Counted from the first letter of the stretch, positions 35,001 to 43,706 are shown. The stretch is DNA of 64,000 nucleotides from Halopseudomonas pachastrellae (GCF_900114765.1 NZ_FOUD01000011.1:1-64000); one strand, 5' to 3'. Notes: generated from the letters alone by a model not told the origin. A program made the numbers and translations.

Positions 35001-35203
35001 TGGTGCCGCTGGTGCTGGCCTCGGGTGCCGGCAGTGAAGTGCGCAACGCCATGGGCATTACCGTATTTACCGGCATGCTCGGTGTGACCCTGTTCGGGTT
35101 GCTGCTGACACCGGTGTTCTATGTTGCGCTGCGCAAGCTGGCCGGCACCTCGCTGGCCGTCGAGCAGCCTGCGGCGCAACAGGAGGCAAAATCCAATGCA
35201 TAA
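32030..35203 (+). CDS. RND efflux permease, MexF-like
   Basis: A 1057-aa HAE1 pump. N-terminus MNISRFFVDRPIFASVLSII is the classical RND opening. The helix-4 proton relay is GIVVDDAIVVVENVERNIE, and the second half carries the KNAILIVEFAREQ helix-10 lysine. Overall close to MexF-type pumps (amphenicol, quinolone, trimethoprim exporters). I start at GTG 32030 with AAGGGAG about 10 bases upstream; the frame before it is the hairpin region. Its last 8 bases overlap the outer membrane factor gene, giving tight coupling. Confidence 0.94.
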   Translation: MNISRFFVDRPIFASVLSIIIFVVGLISIPMLPVSEYPEVVPPSVLVSASYPGANPKTISETVATPLEEAINGVEDMIYMKSVAGSDGSLALTVTFALGTDPDQAQVQVQNRVSQALPRLPEDVRQLGVTTQKQSPNLMMAVHLISPDDSLDATYIRNYAVLHIRDELARIPGVGQAGLFGAGDYAMRLWVDPQRATSLGVTAGDIVAAVREQNVQVSAGQIGAPPMPQGSDMLISINAKGRLDSTEAFGDIVLKTGADGEITRLRDVARIELAAQEDSLRALLDGRQAVALPIFQSPGSNALDVSAAVRAKMAELAEDFPEGLSWEVAYDPTVFVSTSISSVITTLLEAVALVVLVVILFLQTWRASLIPLLAVPVSIVGSFAVLLMLGFSINTLTLFAMVLAIGIVVDDAIVVVENVERNIEQGLAPLAAAHQAMREVSGPIVAISLVLCAVFVPMAFLDGITGQFYRQFAVTIAITTVISAINSLTLSPALAATLLKPHGAAPDLPTRVINRSFGWLFRPFNRFFQRNAERYEGLVSRSLGRRGMVFVVYLLLLGVTVVMFRQVPGGFIPVQDKTYLIGSIRLPEGATLDRTEALARQVSDLALETEGVANAAAFVGFNALQGTNTPNVGTVFILFDDFDIRERTADEIAAEINGKLGQLKEGFAISFMPPPVFGLGAGSGYSLYIQDRRGNGYGALQQATDGLAMQLSQTPGLSFPITSYQANVPQLDAEVDRLQAKAQGVRLDELFGTLQLYFGAQYINDFNLFGRTYQVRAQADAPFRDEPSDIDSLYVRNAAGEMVPLNTMVSLKPSFGPDPVIRYNGYPAADLIGQSDPAMLSSTETLATVASVAAKALPPGMDIEWTDLSFQQVNQGSAALVVFPVALLLVFLVLAALYESWVMPLAVILIVPMCLLAAMLGVWWTGGDANIFVQVGLVVLMGLACKNAILIVEFAREQEMEGVETVKAALEASRLRLRPIIMTSVAFIAGVVPLVLASGAGSEVRNAMGITVFTGMLGVTLFGLLLTPVFYVALRKLAGTSLAVEQPAAQQEAKSNA

Positions 35204-36593
35204 ACTTCTCCCTCTGGCCCTGAGCGTGATGCTGAGCGCATGCGCCGTGGGCCCTGACTATCAGGCGCCGGCGTCAGTGCCGCTGACGAGTTTCAGTCAG
35301 GCCGACGCGGCGGCCGAGCAGCAGGCCAGCGAGCAACGCTTCTGGTCCGGCTTCAATGATCCGCAGTTGGCGGCACTGGTCGACCGTGCACTGGCGCAGA
35401 ATCTGGATGTGCAGACCCTCCTGGCGCGCTATCAGGGAGCCGAAGCACTGCTGCGTGGCGCCCGTCGTGACCGCTGGCCCAGCGTGACCTTGCAGGCTGC
35501 CGGTGGTGAGCAGCACCTGGCCGAGGTGGAGCGCACCGATCCCAACCGGGAACGCGTGGAGCAATACTCGGTGGGTTCCGTCGCTAGTTGGGAGCTCGAC
35601 TTTTACGGTCGCCTGCAGCGTGCGGTAGAAGCGGGTGAGGCGGACCTTTCGGCCAGCGCAGCGGATCTGTCGGCGTTGCAGGTCGCGATTGCCGGTCAGG
35701 TTGCCAGTGGTTACTTCACTCTGCGCGGTCAGCAGCAGCTGCTGGCCGTAGCCGAACAGAATGTCGAATTGCAGCAGGCCTCGCTGGATATCGTCAGTGC
35801 CCGGCTGGATGCCGGTCGCGGCACCGAGTTTGATCGGGTCAGGGCCCAGGCCGAGCTGGACGCCCTGCGCGCAGCGGTACCGCAGCGCCAAGCCGATGTG
35901 CAGCTCAGCCTGCACCGGCTGGCGGTGTTGACCGGCCAGCCGCCAGCAGCGCTGAACGAGCAGTTGGCTGCGCCGCAGGAGTTGCCGCCGATGAACGCTC
36001 GCATTGCGGTGGGCGCGCCTGCCGAGGTGCTGCGTCGTCGCCCGGATATTCAGGCGGCTGAGCGGCGGCTGGCGGCAGCGACTGCGCGCATTGGTGTAGC
36101 CACTGCGGATCTGTTTCCGCGCTTTACCCTGGGCGCCTTGCTTGGCTCGGTAGCGGGCAGCGACGGTGACCTGTTCACCGCTGGCGCCGAGTCACGCAGT
36201 GTGACGCTGGGTATCGACTGGACCTTCCTTGACGTAGAAGGCGTGCGCGCCCGCATCGCAGCGGCGGATGCCACCGGCGCCGAGCGCCTGGCGCAGTACC
36301 AGCAGGCCGTGTTGCTGGCGCTGGAGGAAACCGAGAACGGGCTGGTGCGCTACCGCCACGCGCAGGAGCGCAGCCGCTGGCTGCTGGCCTCAAGCGAAGC
36401 GGCGCAGGCCGCGGTTGATCAGGCGCGGCTGCGCTACGAGCAGGGCTATATCGAGTACTTTGAAGTGCTGGATGCCGAGCAGCAGCTGACCGGCGTGCGT
36501 AGCGATCTGGTGCAAAGCCGCATCGAAACCGCAACCGCGATGGTCAGCGTCTATCGCTCGTTGGCCGGCGCACCGCCAGTACCCGGCGCGTAG
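35196..36593 (+). CDS. Outer membrane efflux channel, OprN/NodT family
   Basis: A 465-aa TolC-type lipoprotein channel. Signal and lipobox LSAC (near residue 16) followed by AVGPDYQAP, the family opening. Two repeated halves contain FWSGFNDPQLAALVDRALAQN and the VLRRRPDIQAAERRLAAATARIGVA motif. AGGAGG lies 11 bases before ATG 35196, inside the end of the pump gene. It completes the MexEF-OprN-type pump and could also serve the pump encoded at 12270. The stop is followed within 3 bp by the third copy of the 14-bp palindrome. Confidence 0.93.
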   Translation: MHKLLPLALSVMLSACAVGPDYQAPASVPLTSFSQADAAAEQQASEQRFWSGFNDPQLAALVDRALAQNLDVQTLLARYQGAEALLRGARRDRWPSVTLQAAGGEQHLAEVERTDPNRERVEQYSVGSVASWELDFYGRLQRAVEAGEADLSASAADLSALQVAIAGQVASGYFTLRGQQQLLAVAEQNVELQQASLDIVSARLDAGRGTEFDRVRAQAELDALRAAVPQRQADVQLSLHRLAVLTGQPPAALNEQLAAPQELPPMNARIAVGAPAEVLRRRPDIQAAERRLAAATARIGVATADLFPRFTLGALLGSVAGSDGDLFTAGAESRSVTLGIDWTFLDVEGVRARIAAADATGAERLAQYQQAVLLALEETENGLVRYRHAQERSRWLLASSEAAQAAVDQARLRYEQGYIEYFEVLDAEQQLTGVRSDLVQSRIETATAMVSVYRSLAGAPPVPGA

Positions 36594-36596
36594 GGG

Positions 36597-36610
36597 CACG
36601 GCATGCCGTG
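36597..36610. repeat. Palindrome CACGGCATGCCGTG, copy 3 of 3
   Basis: A 14-bp perfect palindrome preceded by GGGG, directly after the efflux channel stop. Same core as 202-221 and 9252-9267. Confidence 0.7.
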
Positions 36611-36658
36611 ATCGGGTGGCCTTGAAGACGGCGCTGGGCGAGGTTGTCGAGATTGCTC

Positions 36659-36690
36659 GGTGGAGAAGCCTGCGGCGTTCCCCACCCTAC
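36659..36690. repeat. Intergenic hairpin repeat of the GGTGG...CCACCCTACG type
   Basis: GGTGGAGAAGCC-TGC-GGCGTTCCCCACC forms an imperfect stem followed by CTACG. From memory, this motif is a widespread intergenic repeat in Pseudomonas. Only one copy was noticed in this window. It lies between the converging efflux channel gene and the PauR-like gene. Confidence 0.5.
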
Positions 36691-36707
36691 GACCCACCGG
36701 CGGGTGC

Positions 36708-37256
36708 TTAGAAGTTGGCGGGCGTGGTTGCGCTGATCAGCACGCAGGGCACGTCGAAGGGGTTGCGGAAGCGGTGCGGCTGGCTGCTGTCAAAGTAGTA
36801 GCTGTCACCGGCTTCCAGCACGTAGACCTCACTGCCGACGGTCACTTCCAGCTGGCCGCTGACCACGGTGCCGGCCTCTTCGCCTTCATGGTTGAGCATG
36901 TCCGGGCCGGTATCGGAGCCGGGCGGGTAGGTCTCGTTGAGGAAGGAAAACGCGCGATTGGGATGACCCTTGCCGACCAGTTTCATGGTCACTTCGTTGC
37001 TGCCGATGTCGAGCAGCTCGTCGGCGCGGTAGATTACCTGGCGCTGGCTGTCCTGTTCGAGTTCAAGGGAGAAGAAGTCTACCAGCGACATGGGGATGCC
37101 GGAGAGAACCTTTTTCAGGGAACTGACCGAGGGGCTGACGCTGTTCTTCTCGATCATGGAGATGGTGCTGTTGGTGACGCCGGCGCGTTTGGCCAGTTCA
37201 CGCTGGGACAAGCCCTTGAGTTTGCGAATGGTTTTGAGACGGGCACCAACGTCCAA
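36708..37256 (-). CDS. pauR: XRE-cupin regulator, PauR/PuuR-like
   Basis: A 182-aa regulator. The helix-turn-helix (about 5-60) reads VGARLKTIRKLKGLSQRELA, then KRAGVTNSTISMIEKNSVSP, and the C-terminal cupin (about 105-175) contains NHEGEEAGTVVSGQLEVTVG and YYFDSSQPHRFRNP. I choose TTG 37256 as start because GGAGG stands 9 bases before it and the resulting protein has the family length; the ATG at 37343 adds a basic, non-family tail. In Pseudomonas this protein represses polyamine catabolism genes and sits next to dadX, as here. Likely ligand: putrescine or a derivative. Confidence 0.87.
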   Translation of the reverse strand: MDVGARLKTIRKLKGLSQRELAKRAGVTNSTISMIEKNSVSPSVSSLKKVLSGIPMSLVDFFSLELEQDSQRQVIYRADELLDIGSNEVTMKLVGKGHPNRAFSFLNETYPPGSDTGPDMLNHEGEEAGTVVSGQLEVTVGSEVYVLEAGDSYYFDSSQPHRFRNPFDVPCVLISATTPANF

Positions 37257-37370
37257 TGGCTGCTTCCTCCGGCGAATCGGGTGAGTGAACGCTTTGGCGG
37301 CGTTCGACCGGGGGATAATTGCACGGCTGTTCAGAATTTTCAACGGCTGTGCAATCTAGCGGGCCACCTT

Positions 37371-38441
37371 TCAGTCGCGGTAGTGACGGGGTACGCGGTT
37401 CAGGTTGCAGAACAGCTGATAGGGAATACTGTCGGCCCAACTGGCAACTTCGCTGGCGTTCAGGCCGTTGCCCCACAGGGTAACCGCGCTGCCCAGACCG
37501 CTGCCGGGCAGGTCGGTCAGGTCAACCGTGAGCATGTCCATCGACACCCGACCAATCAAACCCGTGCGCTGGCCGTCGACCAGCACCGGCGTGCCGTCTT
37601 TGGCGTGGCGCGGGTAACCGTCGGCATAGCCCATGGCAACCACGCCAACCCGGGTCGGCCGGGGTGTGATAAAGCGCGAGCCGTAGCCGATGGGCTCGCC
37701 CGCCGGCAACTCGCGCACGGCGATGATGCGTGAGATCAGCTGCATCACCGGGCGCAGCTTGCTGGCGTTGTCCTGTTCGAACTCAAACGGCGTGGCGCCA
37801 TAGAGCATGATGCCGGGGCGCAGCCAGTCGTGATGGGCTTGCGGCCAGGCCAGGATACCCGGTGAGTTGCACAGGCTGGCCGGGCCTTCAAGGCCGGCAG
37901 TGGCGGCGGCAAAGGTCGCCAGTTGCTGTTCGGTACGCCCGGTCTCGGGCTCATCGGCGCGTGAGAAGTGAGTGATCTTGCTCAGGCTGGCGACCTGCGG
38001 CAAGGCGGCCAGACGCTGCCAGACGCTGGCGTATTCAGCGGGGCTAAAGCCGACGCGGTGCATGCCGCTGTCGAGCTTCAGCCAGATGTGCAAGGGGCGG
38101 CTGAGGTTGGCGTCTTGCAGCTGCAGCAGTTGCTCTTCATGGTGCAGCACGGCCCAGAGATCGTGCTCGGCCAGCAGTGGCAGCTCGTCGGCCTCGAACC
38201 AGCCTTCAAGCAGCAGGATCGGCTGGCGGATGCCGGCGGCGCGCAGCTCCAGTGCTTCCTCTATGCAGGCCACGGCAAAGGCGTCGGCGCTACCCTGCAG
38301 GGTCTCGGCGCAGCGCACGGCGCCATGCCCGTAGGCATTGGCCTTGATCACCGCAAAGGCGCGGCACCCGGAAAGGGATTTGGCCAACTGGTAGTTGTGA
38401 CGCAGGGCAGACAGGTCGATCAGGGCGTGGGCTGGGCGCAT
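37371..38441 (-). CDS. dadX: Catabolic alanine racemase DadX
   Basis: A 356-aa fold-III PLP racemase. The PLP lysine is K33 in [12 protein letters not shown]. The second-domain catalytic tyrosine is in the GYGSRFITP segment near 255, followed by [14 protein letters not shown] and the VDLTDLPG-type end. It interconverts L- and D-alanine so that DadA can oxidise the D form. Start at ATG 38441 ([10 protein letters not shown]); an upstream ATG falls in the terminator region. A Rho-independent terminator lies between ridA and this gene, so dadX may depend on read-through or its own promoter. Confidence 0.94.
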   Translation of the reverse strand: MRPAHALIDLSALRHNYQLAKSLSGCRAFAVIKANAYGHGAVRCAETLQGSADAFAVACIEEALELRAAGIRQPILLLEGWFEADELPLLAEHDLWAVLHHEEQLLQLQDANLSRPLHIWLKLDSGMHRVGFSPAEYASVWQRLAALPQVASLSKITHFSRADEPETGRTEQQLATFAAATAGLEGPASLCNSPGILAWPQAHHDWLRPGIMLYGATPFEFEQDNASKLRPVMQLISRIIAVRELPAGEPIGYGSRFITPRPTRVGVVAMGYADGYPRHAKDGTPVLVDGQRTGLIGRVSMDMLTVDLTDLPGSGLGSAVTLWGNGLNASEVASWADSIPYQLFCNLNRVPRHYRD

Positions 38442-38458
38442 GGCAGGGCATCTTGAAT

Positions 38459-38485
38459 AAAAAAGACGGGGCAAAGTGCCCCGTC
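38459..38485 (-). terminator. Rho-independent terminator between ridA and dadX
   Basis: On the minus strand GACGGGGCA-CTT-TGCCCCGTC is followed by TTTTTT, a textbook terminator 52 bp after the ridA stop and 18 bp before dadX. Confidence 0.85.
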
Positions 38486-38537
38486 AGAATATCAGAGGTC
38501 GCCGAGTGCGTGGGGGCGACAACTGAGAGGGTGACTG

Positions 38538-38894
38538 TTACAGCGCGGCGACCACCGACATCTCGACCAGAATCTCCGGCTCGCACAGTTTGGCTTCAAC
38601 GGTTGCACGGGCCGGTGCGGTGCCAGTCGGCAGCCACTGATCCCAAACACCGTTCATGGCTTCAAAGTCGGCGTCGATGTCTTTCAGGTAAATGGTCACC
38701 GACAGGATCTTGGTCTTGTCGGTACCCGCTTCGGCCAGCAGCTTCTCAATCTCTGTGAGGGTGCTGCGGGTCTGCTCGGCGGCGCCTTTTACAAGGTCGT
38801 CATCGGCGGCAACCTGACCGGCAAGGTAGACCGTGTTCTGGTGAATCACGATCTGACTCATGCGCTGGTTAGTGTGCAGACGCTGGATGGCCAT
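38538..38894 (-). CDS. RidA family enamine/imine deaminase
   Basis: A 118-aa YjgF/YER057c/UK114 protein: [26 protein letters not shown], then [26 protein letters not shown], then [24 protein letters not shown]. The arginine of the ARATVEA motif is the carboxylate-binding residue. It hydrolyses reactive imines released by amino acid oxidation. Start at ATG 38894; the coding end of dadA overlaps by 26 bp, so it is coupled to dadA and probably clears 2-iminopropionate made by DadA. Confidence 0.92.
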   Translation of the reverse strand: MAIQRLHTNQRMSQIVIHQNTVYLAGQVAADDDLVKGAAEQTRSTLTEIEKLLAEAGTDKTKILSVTIYLKDIDADFEAMNGVWDQWLPTGTAPARATVEAKLCEPEILVEMSVVAAL

Positions 38895-40170
38895 GGTGCT
38901 GGTGTTCCTTGTGGTTGGAGTAACGGTCAAAGCTGTAATCGCCGGCGTTCAGTGCGGGCTTTTCGCCGGACAGCAGGTCGGCCAGCAGCTTGCTGGAGCC
39001 GCAGGACATGGTCCAGCCCAGGGTGCCGTGACCGGTGTTGAAATACAGGTTGCGCAGGCTGCTGGCGCCGATGATCGGCGTACCGTCCGGGGTCATTGGG
39101 CGGAACCCGGTCCAGAAGGTGGCCTCGGCAACCTTGCCGCCCTGCGGGAACAGATCGGAGACGACCATCTCCAGCGTGGCGCGGCGCTTCTCTTTCAGGG
39201 TGTCGTCAAAGCCGGTCAGCTCGGCCATGCCGCCCACGCGGATACGGTCGGCAAAACGGGTAACGGCCACCTTGTAGGTTTCATCCATGATGGTGGAAAC
39301 CGGTGCCATGGCGTCGTCTGCCACCGGCAGGGTCAGCGAGTAGCCCTTGACCGGGTAGATAGGCAGGTCAAAGCCGAGCGGGCGGGCCAGTTTCGGCGAG
39401 AAGCTGCCGAGGGCCAGCACGTAACGGTCGGCGGTCAGGACTTCGCCGTTTTGCAGGCGCACACCGGTGATTTGCTTGCCGTCGCTATGCAGCTCATCGA
39501 TTGCACAGTTGTAGCGGAATGTGACGCCCAGCTCGGCCGCTTTGGCGGCCAGGCGAGTGGTGAACAGGTGGCAATCGCCGGTTTCGTCGTTGGGCAGGCG
39601 CAGGCCGCCGACGATCTTGTCGGCGCTGGCGGCCAGGCCGGGTTCGGCGCGCACGCAGCCGTCACGGTCGAGGACCTCGTATGGCACGCCGCAGCGCTCC
39701 AGCACGGCGATGTCCTTGGCGGCTGCGTCCATCTGTTTCTGGGTGCGGAAGACCTGCAGGGTGCCCTGCTCACGGTGTTCGTAATCGACGCCGCTGTCGC
39801 TGCGCAGGTCCATCAGGCAGTCGCGGCTGTATTCGGCCAGGCGCATCATGCGCTCTTTGTTGACCGCGTAGCGCGCCTCGGTGCAGTTGGCGAGCATCTG
39901 CACCATCCAGCGGTACTGGTGCGGGTCGCCGGTCGGACGGATGGACAGCGGCGGGTGCTTGGCCAGCATCCATTTGACGGCCTTGAACGGCACGCCCGGT
40001 GCGGCCCACGGGGCTGAGTAGCCGGGGGAGATCATGCCGGCGTTGCCGAAGCTGGTTTCCAGACCGGCACCCGGCTGGCGATCAACCACGGTCACCTGAT
40101 GGCCGGCGCGGGCCAGATACCAGGCGCTGGTAACGCCGATGACGCCACTACCGAGGATGAGAACCTGCAT
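38869..40170 (-). CDS. dadA: D-amino acid dehydrogenase, small subunit DadA
   Basis: A 433-aa FAD flavoprotein. The dinucleotide-binding motif is at the N-terminus ([18 protein letters not shown]), and the DAO fold ends with [31 protein letters not shown]. It oxidises D-alanine and other D-amino acids at the inner membrane, passing electrons to the respiratory chain. Start ATG 40170 (MQVLILGSG); an ATG 15 bases earlier is possible. First gene of dadA-ridA-(dadX). The divergent gap 40171-40312 is AT-rich and includes a T8 tract before the Lrp-type gene, suited for Lrp binding. Confidence 0.95.
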   Translation of the reverse strand: MQVLILGSGVIGVTSAWYLARAGHQVTVVDRQPGAGLETSFGNAGMISPGYSAPWAAPGVPFKAVKWMLAKHPPLSIRPTGDPHQYRWMVQMLANCTEARYAVNKERMMRLAEYSRDCLMDLRSDSGVDYEHREQGTLQVFRTQKQMDAAAKDIAVLERCGVPYEVLDRDGCVRAEPGLAASADKIVGGLRLPNDETGDCHLFTTRLAAKAAELGVTFRYNCAIDELHSDGKQITGVRLQNGEVLTADRYVLALGSFSPKLARPLGFDLPIYPVKGYSLTLPVADDAMAPVSTIMDETYKVAVTRFADRIRVGGMAELTGFDDTLKEKRRATLEMVVSDLFPQGGKVAEATFWTGFRPMTPDGTPIIGASSLRNLYFNTGHGTLGWTMSCGSSKLLADLLSGEKPALNAGDYSFDRYSNHKEHQHHGHPASAH

Positions 40171-40312
40171 GCTGTGCTCCCGCAAATGTGCTGGTGAATA
40201 TGCCCTTGGGCGATATTGCTATTCTATGGCAAGTGATCTGGGCTGATTTTTCGTTTATTTTGCGCATTGCAGAGCAAGATTCTTTTCTGAAATTTTTTTT
40301 CAGGGGTATTTC

Positions 40313-40807
40313 ATGAAAACCAGAAAGGCCTCCAGTCGCGAGCTGGATCGCATCGACCGCCACATCCTGCAACTGCTGCAGGAAGAAGGGCGCATGTCCT
40401 ATGTGGAATTGGGCGAGCGTGTCGGGCTCTCTACCACGCCCTGCATGGAGCGGGTAAAGCGGCTGGAACGGGAGAAGTTCATCCTCGGTTACGGTGCCCG
40501 GCTCAACCCGCAGAAGCTGCAGGCCAATCTACTGGTGTTTGTCGAGATCAGCCTGTATTCCAAGTCGGCCGATATCTTTGATGACTTTCGCCGCGCGGCG
40601 ACCAAGCTGCCCCACGTGCTGGAATGTCATCTGGTCTCCGGTGACTTCGATTACCTGATCAAGGCGCGGATTTCCGAGATGGCGTCTTACCGCAAGTTGC
40701 TGGGCGACATCTTGCTGCGCTTGCCCGGGGTGCGGGAGTCCAAGAGCTACATCGTTATGGAAGAGCTGAAGGAGACACTGGCGCTGCCGATTCCGGAGTC
40801 GGACTGA
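40313..40807 (+). CDS. lrp: Lrp/AsnC-family regulator (DadR/Lrp type)
   Basis: A 164-aa regulator with the N-terminal helix-turn-helix (DRIDRHILQLLQEEGRMSYVELGERVGLSTTPCMERVKRLE) and the C-terminal RAM ligand domain (LECHLVSGDFDYLIKARISE, then YRKLLGDILLRLPGVRESKS). It is divergent from dadA, the arrangement in which the Pseudomonas Lrp/DadR protein activates dadAX in response to L-alanine. Length matches Lrp. The symbol follows that synteny. Confidence 0.92.
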   Translation: MKTRKASSRELDRIDRHILQLLQEEGRMSYVELGERVGLSTTPCMERVKRLEREKFILGYGARLNPQKLQANLLVFVEISLYSKSADIFDDFRRAATKLPHVLECHLVSGDFDYLIKARISEMASYRKLLGDILLRLPGVRESKSYIVMEELKETLALPIPESD

Positions 40808-40906
40808 GCGGGATTGTAGGGGCGCTGGTATCTGGTTATGCTGGCGTCAATTTTTATTTACGGTGTTTCACGATTTCAAACGCCATGACCGCGAACGGAT
40901 AACCCC

Positions 40907-42211
40907 ATGCTGCGCAGCGCAACCCATACCCATGAGCACGCCCCCTCCTATTACGCCGCCACTGCCAACCAGCAGCTTGGGCTGCCGGTGTTGCAAGGCG
41001 AGGAGCAGGCCGATGTCTGCATCGTTGGTGGCGGCTTTACCGGGGTCAACACCGCGCTGGAGTTGGCCGAACGCGGGCTCTCTGTAGTGCTGCTGGAAGC
41101 ACATCAGATCGGCTGGGGTGCCAGCGGCCGCAATGGCGGTCAGCTGATTCGTGGCGTTGGCCATGACGTCGACCGTTTTGAAAAGCAGATTGGCGCCGAG
41201 GGTGTGCGCAGCCTGAAGCTGATGGGCATTGAGGCGGTAGAGATCGTCACCGAGCGGATCGCGCGCTTCAATATCGATTGCGACCTGACCATGGGCTATT
41301 GCGATCTGGCCAACAAGCCGGCGCACATGGAAGGCTTTCTGGCCGACCGCGAGGAGCTTAAATCCTTGGGCTACCGCCATGAAATGACGCTGATCGAGCG
41401 CGAGCAGCTGCACAGCGTGGTCGGCTCCGATCAATATATCGGCGGCATGACCGACATGGGCTCCGGCCACTTGCACCCGCTTAATCTGGTGTTGGGCGAA
41501 GCAGCCGCAGCCCGTCAGCTCGGCGCTCGGCTGTTTGAGCATTCGCCAGTCAGCCGCATCGAGTATGGCGACACCCTGACCGTGCACACCGCAACTGGCC
41601 GGGTGCGCGCAAAGCAGCTGGTGCTGGGCTGCAATGCCTATATGGGCCAGCTTAACCCCAAGTTGGGCGGCACGGTGATTCCGGCCGGTAGTTACGTGAT
41701 TGCCACCGAACCGCTGGGCGCGGAGCGTGCACGTAGTCTGATCCCGCAGAACATGGCGCTGTGTGATCAGCGCGTGGCATTGGATTACTACCGTCTCTCG
41801 GCTGACCATCGCCTGCTGTTTGGCGGCGCCTGTCACTATTCAGGCCGCGACCCGGCGGACATCGCCGCCTACATGCGCCCCAAGATGCTCAAGGTGTTCC
41901 CGCAGCTGGCCGATGTGAAGGTCGAGTTCCAGTGGGGCGGCATGATCGGCATCGGCGCCAACCGCCTGCCGCAGATCGGCCGGCTGGATGAGCAGCCCAA
42001 CGTGTTTTATGCCCAGGCCTACTCCGGCCACGGCGTCAACGCCACCCACCTGGCCGCCCGCCTGCTCGCCGACGCCATCGCCACCCAGGCCAGTAGCGGT
42101 TTCGACGTGTTCGCCAAGGTCCCGCACATGGCCTTCCCGGGTGGTCAGCGTTTCCGCGCGCCGCTGCTGGCGATGGGGATGCTGTGGGAGCGGACTAAAG
42201 AGCTGTTTTGA
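40907..42211 (+). CDS. FAD-dependent oxidoreductase, PuuB/PauB-like
   Basis: A 434-aa DAO-family flavoprotein. FAD motif VCIVGGGFTGVNTALELAERG near residue 38-58, then GWGASGRNGGQLI, the typical motif of gamma-glutamylputrescine oxidases. The C-terminus has FQWGGMIGIGANRLPQIGRL and the second FAD contact YSGHGVNATHLAARL. By synteny it corresponds to one of the PauB enzymes of P. aeruginosa that oxidise glutamylated polyamines. It lies 99 bp after the Lrp-type gene; the PauR-like regulator is nearby and could control it. Followed by a strong GC hairpin. Confidence 0.87.
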   Translation: MLRSATHTHEHAPSYYAATANQQLGLPVLQGEEQADVCIVGGGFTGVNTALELAERGLSVVLLEAHQIGWGASGRNGGQLIRGVGHDVDRFEKQIGAEGVRSLKLMGIEAVEIVTERIARFNIDCDLTMGYCDLANKPAHMEGFLADREELKSLGYRHEMTLIEREQLHSVVGSDQYIGGMTDMGSGHLHPLNLVLGEAAAARQLGARLFEHSPVSRIEYGDTLTVHTATGRVRAKQLVLGCNAYMGQLNPKLGGTVIPAGSYVIATEPLGAERARSLIPQNMALCDQRVALDYYRLSADHRLLFGGACHYSGRDPADIAAYMRPKMLKVFPQLADVKVEFQWGGMIGIGANRLPQIGRLDEQPNVFYAQAYSGHGVNATHLAARLLADAIATQASSGFDVFAKVPHMAFPGGQRFRAPLLAMGMLWERTKELF

Positions 42212-42235
42212 CCCCGCGCGCTTGGGCGCGCGGGG
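42212..42235 (+). terminator. GC-only hairpin after the oxidoreductase gene
   Basis: CCCCGCGCGC-TTGG-GCGCGCGGGG is a perfect 10-bp stem beginning right after the stop codon. There is no T-run, so termination efficiency is uncertain. Confidence 0.6.
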
Positions 42236-42333
42236 AGCTGCAAGCTACAAGCTACAAGCTAAACAAGCGTGAGCTGGCAGCAAAGTCGTGCGCTGCGGGG
42301 TTTTACTTGCGGCTTGAGGCTTGTGGCTTGTCG
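42236..42333. repeat. Paired heptamer array, locus 1 (AAGCTAC type)
   Basis: Left arm CAAGCTACAAGCTACAAGCT at 42240-42259. The right arm, on the opposite strand, reads AAGCCACAAGCCTCAAGCCG around 42305-42330. Both arms have a 7-base period and are inverted to each other around a spacer of about 45 bases. The right arm supplies the last codons of the MBL-fold gene. Same layout as at 43707-43850 and 51222-51365. Confidence 0.7.
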
Positions 42334-43667
42334 CTCGGGTTTAGGTCGACCAACCCCCACGGCAGCTCCGCCACTTTGACGGGCTGTGCGCCAAGATCGA
42401 TCAAATCGCCGTTGCCGGGGATCAGGCCGCGCAGGCCGAGTTCTCGGCCCAGGGCCATATGCGCCTGCTGGTGATAAAGCTCGCCGTGGACCGGCAGCAG
42501 GTAGCGGGCTTTGAGCCAGCTGTAGAGCTGGCGCAGGTCGTCCTGCGGGGGGTGGCCGGAGGCGTGCACCTCGGGTTGCATGTCGTCGTCAATCAGCTCA
42601 ACGCCCTGCTCTTTCAGGCCCTGCTTGATGCGCTCTAGCGCGACTTCGTTGCCGGGGATCAGGCGTGAGGAAAAGATCACGGTATCGCCCGGCTCCAAGC
42701 TCAGGTGCGGATGACTGCCTGCAGCCAGCCTGCCCAGCGCCGCGCCGGGTTCGCCCTGGCTGCCGGTGCACACCCAGAGCTGCTGTTCGCGCGGCAAATG
42801 GCCCAGCTCCCATGGCCCGATGTAACCGGGCCGGCCCGGTAGATAGCCCTGTGCGCGGCCAATGCTGTGCATGTGGGTTAAGCTGCGGCCCAGTAGCGCG
42901 GCGTAGCGAGCGCAGTCAAAGGCAATGTCCGCCAGGCTGTGCAGGCGCGCCAGATTGCTGGCAAAGCAGGTGACGATGACACGCTGGCGGCAGGGCCGAA
43001 TGGCATCCTGCAGACCGTTTTGCACGGCAGCCTCGGAGCGACTGGCGCCGGGCACCGAGGCGTTAGTCGAGTCACCGATGATGACATCAATCCCGGCGCG
43101 GCCGAGCTGCTGCAGTCGCGCCTGCGCGGTAAGCTCGCCAACCACCGGTTGGTTGTCCAGCTTCCAGTCACCACTGTGGTACAGGCGTTTGCCGGCGACC
43201 TCCAGCACGATGGCATGGGACTCGGGGATCGAGTGGGTGACCGGAATCCACTCGGCCTGAAAGGCGCCAATGCCGATGGGCTCCAGCGGACGAATCTCCT
43301 GCAAACGCGGCCAGGTCAGCCCCGGGTCCAGTTTGGCGCGAATCAATTGCGCCGCAAACGGGCTGGCGTAGATAGGGCAATCCAGTGCGCGCCAGAGGTG
43401 TGGAATAGCGCCAATGTGGTCTTCGTGGCCGTGGGTTATGAGAATCGCCGACAGCGTGATGTCATAGCGCTCCAGCGCTGCCAGGCTGGGCACCGAGACG
43501 GCGTTGCGACCGCTGGGCGTCGGGTTCAGGGCAAAGCCACAATCCACCGCAATCCACTCACCGGCCGAACCATACAGATAGAAGTTGGCGCCGAACATGC
43601 CTGCACCGCCCAAGGCCACAAACCAGGGGCCGGGTTGGCGGTGGAGTTGGTCGACGCGGGCGCGCAT
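42303..43667 (-). CDS. RNase J-like MBL-fold/beta-CASP hydrolase
   Basis: A 454-aa cytoplasmic metallo-hydrolase. Zinc motif HGHEDH at 79-84 (ILITHGHEDHIGAIPHL). Later ligands occur in IPVTHSIPESHAIVLEV and LYHSGDWKLD. The beta-CASP part shows VIVTCFASNLARLHSLAD and WVCTGSQGEP, and the late motif is LLPVHGELYH. This pattern is that of ribonuclease J-like proteins; it lacks RNase J's C-terminal domain length (usually about 550 aa). The last ten residues (SDKPQASSRK) are encoded by the heptamer repeat, so the original C-terminus was probably different. Single gene on the minus strand. Confidence 0.85.
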   Translation of the reverse strand: MRARVDQLHRQPGPWFVALGGAGMFGANFYLYGSAGEWIAVDCGFALNPTPSGRNAVSVPSLAALERYDITLSAILITHGHEDHIGAIPHLWRALDCPIYASPFAAQLIRAKLDPGLTWPRLQEIRPLEPIGIGAFQAEWIPVTHSIPESHAIVLEVAGKRLYHSGDWKLDNQPVVGELTAQARLQQLGRAGIDVIIGDSTNASVPGASRSEAAVQNGLQDAIRPCRQRVIVTCFASNLARLHSLADIAFDCARYAALLGRSLTHMHSIGRAQGYLPGRPGYIGPWELGHLPREQQLWVCTGSQGEPGAALGRLAAGSHPHLSLEPGDTVIFSSRLIPGNEVALERIKQGLKEQGVELIDDDMQPEVHASGHPPQDDLRQLYSWLKARYLLPVHGELYHQQAHMALGRELGLRGLIPGNGDLIDLGAQPVKVAELPWGLVDLNPSDKPQASSRK

Positions 43668-43706
43668 TGGGAAGCCTTATGTTGTTTGTGAAGAGGTGTA
43701 CTGCGC

